Shown: positions 61,627-64,000 of the stretch, piece by piece
Layout: each line of letters begins with the position of its first letter
Position numbering within the stretch: position 1 is the stretch's first letter
Assembly (NCBI RefSeq): GCF_030532325.1
Contig: NZ_JAUNLS010000005.1
Coordinates: 1 to 64,000, forward strand
DNA from: Corynebacterium sp.
GTDB lineage: Bacteria; Actinomycetota; Actinomycetes; Mycobacteriales; Mycobacteriaceae
Direction: 5' to 3'
Length of the DNA stretch: 64,000 nucleotides
The notes under the pieces: generated by a model
The model's input: only the letters and a program-made list of their open reading frames with translations
Database searches by the model: none
What the model was told of the DNA's origin: nothing
Position numbers and translations under genes: made by a program

Positions 61627-64000
61627 GTGGCAGAAGCTACCGGCCAGGGAAAGACTCTGGTCATCGTCGAGTCGGCGACCAAGGCGAAGAAAATCCAGCC
61701 GTACCTGGGGGACGGCTACATCGTGGAAGCCTCCGTGGGCCACATTCGCGATCTTCCGCGCGGCGCGGCCGACGTTCCTGCCAAGTACAAGAAGGAGCCC
61801 TGGGCGCGCCTCGGCGTGAACCCGGAGGATAACTTCACCCCGCTCTATGTCATCAGCCCGGACAAGAAGAAGAAGGTCGCTGACCTCAAAGCCAAGCTGA
61901 AGCAGTGCGATCAGCTCTACCTGGCCACAGACCCCGACCGCGAGGGCGAGGCCATCGCCTGGCACCTGCTTGAGGTGCTCAAGCCCAAGGTGCCGGTGCG
62001 CCGCATGGTCTTCAACGAGATCACCAAGTCCGCCATCCTCGAGGCCGCGGAAAACACCCGCGAGCTGGATGAGAATCTTATCGACGCCCAAGAGACCCGC
62101 CGCATCCTCGACCGCCTCTACGGCTACGAGGTCTCCCCGGTGCTGTGGAAGAAGGTCATGCCGCGCCTGTCCGCCGGCCGTGTGCAGTCGGTGGCCACCC
62201 GCGTCATCGTTGAGCGCGAGCGCGAGCGCATGGCCTTCATCCCGGCCGAGTACTGGGACCTCACCGCTACCTTGCAGTCCACCCCGGACTTCGACGTGCG
62301 CCTGGCCGCCCTCGACGGCAAGCGCGTGGCGGTGGGCCGTGACTTCGATGACCGTGGCCAACTCAAGGGTGATGGGGTGGTCGTCGTCAAGCAGGAGCAG
62401 GCCACGCAGCTGGCCAGCGCCCTGGAGGGATCCACCATGACGGTGGCCAGCGTGGAGCACAAGCCCTACACGCGCCGCCCCTACGCGCCGTTTATGACCT
62501 CCACGCTGCAGCAAGAGGCCGGACGCCGCCTGCACTACACCTCGGAGCGCACCATGCGCATTGCGCAGCGCCTCTATGAAAACGGCCACATCACCTACAT
62601 GCGTACGGACTCCACCTCGCTGTCCAAGCAGGGCTTGGACGCCGCCCGCGAGGCTGCGCGTTCCATCTTCGGCGCCGAGTACGTCTCCGACTCCCCGCGC
62701 ATCTACGACCGCAAGGTGAAAAACTCCCAGGAGGCCCACGAGGCCATCCGCCCGGCCGGTGAGCGTTTTGCCACCCCGGGCGAGCTTTCCGGGCTGCTCG
62801 ATGCCGAAGAGTTCAAACTCTACGAGCTCATCTGGAAGCGCACCGTGGCCTGCCAGATGGCGGACGCCAAGGGCACCTCGATGAAGGTCACCGTGAGCAC
62901 CCCGGTGGGGGCAGCCGGCGTGGAGAACGCGGACTTCTCCGCCACCGGCCGCACGATTACCTTCCCGGGCTTCCTTAAGGCCTACGAGGATATCGAGCCC
63001 AAGGCCGGCAAGAACGGCAAGTCTGGCAAGGACTCGAAGGGCGGCGAGGGCGAATCCCGCCTGCCGCACCTCGAGGAGGGCGACACGCTGACCACCACCG
63101 CGATCAGCGCCGACGGTCACCGCACCAACCCGCCGGCCCGCTACACCGAGGCCAGCCTGGTGAAGAAGATGGAAGACCTGGGCATCGGGCGCCCGTCTAC
63201 CTACGCGTCCATCATCAAGACCATCCAGGACCGCGGCTACGTGCTCTCCCGTGGCAACGCGCTGGTGCCTTCGTGGGTGGCCTTCGCGGTGGTTGGCCTG
63301 CTGGAGAACAACTTTGCGGAGCTGGTGGACTATGACTTCACCTCCTCCATGGAGGATGAGCTCGATGCCATCGCCGCCGGTACGGAAAACGGCACGGACT
63401 GGATCACCAGCTTCTACTTTGGCAACGAACAAGCCTCCGATCAGAAGGCGGCCTCTATTGCCCGCCACGGCGGTTTGAAGTCCCTCATCGATATCAACCT
63501 GGAGGCCATCGACGCCCGCCAGGTCAACTCGCTCAAGCTCTACACCGACAGCGAGGGCCGCGACGTCTTCGTGCGCGTAGGCCGTTACGGGCCCTACATC
63601 GAGCGCGCCGTGGGCACCAACCCGGACGGCAGCATCGAATACCAGCGAGCCAACCTCTCGGAGACCACCACCCCGGATGAGCTCAACGAGGAGCTGGCAG
63701 AGAAGCTCTTTGCCACCCCGCAGGGCGGGCGCGAGCTGGGCACCAACCCGGATAACGGCCGCATGATCGTGGCCAAGGAGGGCCGCTTTGGCCCCTACGT
63801 CACCGAGCTGGTGCGTGAGGACGAACGCTCGATCGCCGAGGCCGAAGCCGAGGAGGTGGTCAAGCGCGAGCGTGAGGCCGAGGACGCCGAGCGCAAGGCC
63901 GAGGGCAAGCGCGCCAAGAATTGGGAGACCAAGACTGCCGCGAAGCAGAAGGAAAAGCGCATCAACGAATACGTTGAGGAGAAGCTCAAGCCCAAGACGG
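61627..64000 (+). CDS. topA: DNA topoisomerase I (3' end outside the window)
   Basis: The first 791 codons of topoisomerase I, which relaxes negative supercoils. The TOPRIM domain (LVIVESATKAKKI, ATDPDREGEAIAWH) is followed by the active-site region GHITYMRTDS, where Tyr324 is the nucleophile. C-terminal repeat domains begin near residue 640, and a Lys/Glu-rich stretch (AEAEEVVKREREAEDAERK) is near the visible end. I chose GTG 61627 (VAEATGQGKTLVIVES) with AAAGGG upstream; ATG 61591 in frame would add 12 residues. No stop is reached by base 64000. Confidence 0.96.
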   Translation, partial: MAEATGQGKTLVIVESATKAKKIQPYLGDGYIVEASVGHIRDLPRGAADVPAKYKKEPWARLGVNPEDNFTPLYVISPDKKKKVADLKAKLKQCDQLYLATDPDREGEAIAWHLLEVLKPKVPVRRMVFNEITKSAILEAAENTRELDENLIDAQETRRILDRLYGYEVSPVLWKKVMPRLSAGRVQSVATRVIVERERERMAFIPAEYWDLTATLQSTPDFDVRLAALDGKRVAVGRDFDDRGQLKGDGVVVVKQEQATQLASALEGSTMTVASVEHKPYTRRPYAPFMTSTLQQEAGRRLHYTSERTMRIAQRLYENGHITYMRTDSTSLSKQGLDAAREAARSIFGAEYVSDSPRIYDRKVKNSQEAHEAIRPAGERFATPGELSGLLDAEEFKLYELIWKRTVACQMADAKGTSMKVTVSTPVGAAGVENADFSATGRTITFPGFLKAYEDIEPKAGKNGKSGKDSKGGEGESRLPHLEEGDTLTTTAISADGHRTNPPARYTEASLVKKMEDLGIGRPSTYASIIKTIQDRGYVLSRGNALVPSWVAFAVVGLLENNFAELVDYDFTSSMEDELDAIAAGTENGTDWITSFYFGNEQASDQKAASIARHGGLKSLIDINLEAIDARQVNSLKLYTDSEGRDVFVRVGRYGPYIERAVGTNPDGSIEYQRANLSETTTPDELNEELAEKLFATPQGGRELGTNPDNGRMIVAKEGRFGPYVTELVREDERSIAEAEAEEVVKREREAEDAERKAEGKRAKNWETKTAAKQKEKRINEYVEEKLKPKT

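Noticed and set aside
61594..63468. 624-codon open frame on the minus strand opposite topA
   Set aside because: Antisense shadow of topA, which has complete TOPRIM and active-site motifs.

Overview
The window is a chromosomal segment of a high-GC Gram-positive bacterium, almost certainly a Corynebacterium. The evidence is gene order: aspT-dnaX-ybaB-recR-gatD-murT, then leuA, lysC-asd, sigC-katA, pon1/whcA, glxR-nth-tlpA-nudix-marP, serB/6C RNA/ssd-cpaF-tad, and cspA/topA. This is the order I know from corynebacteria, and partly from mycobacteria. A GlxR-type regulator, a WhcA-type WhiB protein, MurT/GatD and a lysC with an internal beta-subunit start all agree. No rRNA, prophage, IS transposase or CRISPR array was seen.

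Layout. 1-5.9 kb: 3' part of tRNA-Ser, aspartate aminotransferase, a SUFU-domain protein, dnaX, ybaB, recR. 5.9-12.4 kb (minus strand): gatD/murT for lipid II amidation, a DnaQ-like protein with a degenerate active site, and two tandem paralogous membrane proteins of unknown function. 12.5-19.9 kb: gtrA-like gene, leuA with a leucine leader peptide, a PIG-V-like mannosyltransferase, a DMT permease, lysC-asd. 19.9-28.7 kb: palindromic repeats, a YkvI-like transporter, sigC, katA, a YhgE/Pip-like protein, a candidate small RNA, vapBC, an MFS exporter, more palindromic repeats, tRNA-Pro. 28.7-39.2 kb: metallophosphoesterase, yqeY, class A PBP, whcA, a DUF4177-type protein, ridA, MBL hydrolase, glxR, a 29-residue membrane protein, nth, TlpA-like thioredoxin, NUDIX, marP. 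39.2-44.9 kb: a Dpp-type peptide ABC transporter. 45-48.6 kb: epoxide-hydrolase-like protein, holin-like protein, SerB-like phosphatase, 6C small RNA. 48.7-53.3 kb: a lower-GC acid-sugar (threonate-type) catabolic operon that looks acquired. 53.3-57.9 kb: Flp/Tad-type pilus locus. 57.9-64 kb: DUF1998-type helicase, cspA, dedA-like gene, topA (runs off the end).

Genes that work together: lysC-asd feed aspartate-family synthesis; murT-gatD amidate lipid II used by the PBP; ssd-cpaF-tadBC-DUF4244-tadE-tadG form one tightly overlapped operon; gntR-kinase-dehydrogenase-GntP form a sugar-acid operon; dppA and dppBC(DF) form a peptide importer.

Most notable observations: (1) dispersed palindromic intergenic elements, two of them present as diverged copy pairs; (2) a possible undescribed ~110-nt structured RNA at 25742-25852 with its own promoter-like box and terminator; (3) at least 13 genes with a TANNNT box exactly 7 nt before the start codon, i.e. 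probable leaderless mRNAs, including a 29-codon membrane-protein gene; (4) an in-frame tandem duplication of the leuA 3' end after its stop, and similar repeats after other genes; (5) an acid-sugar operon inserted just downstream of the 6C RNA gene; (6) enzymes lacking expected catalytic or metal residues (DnaQ-like, MurT, EphE-like).
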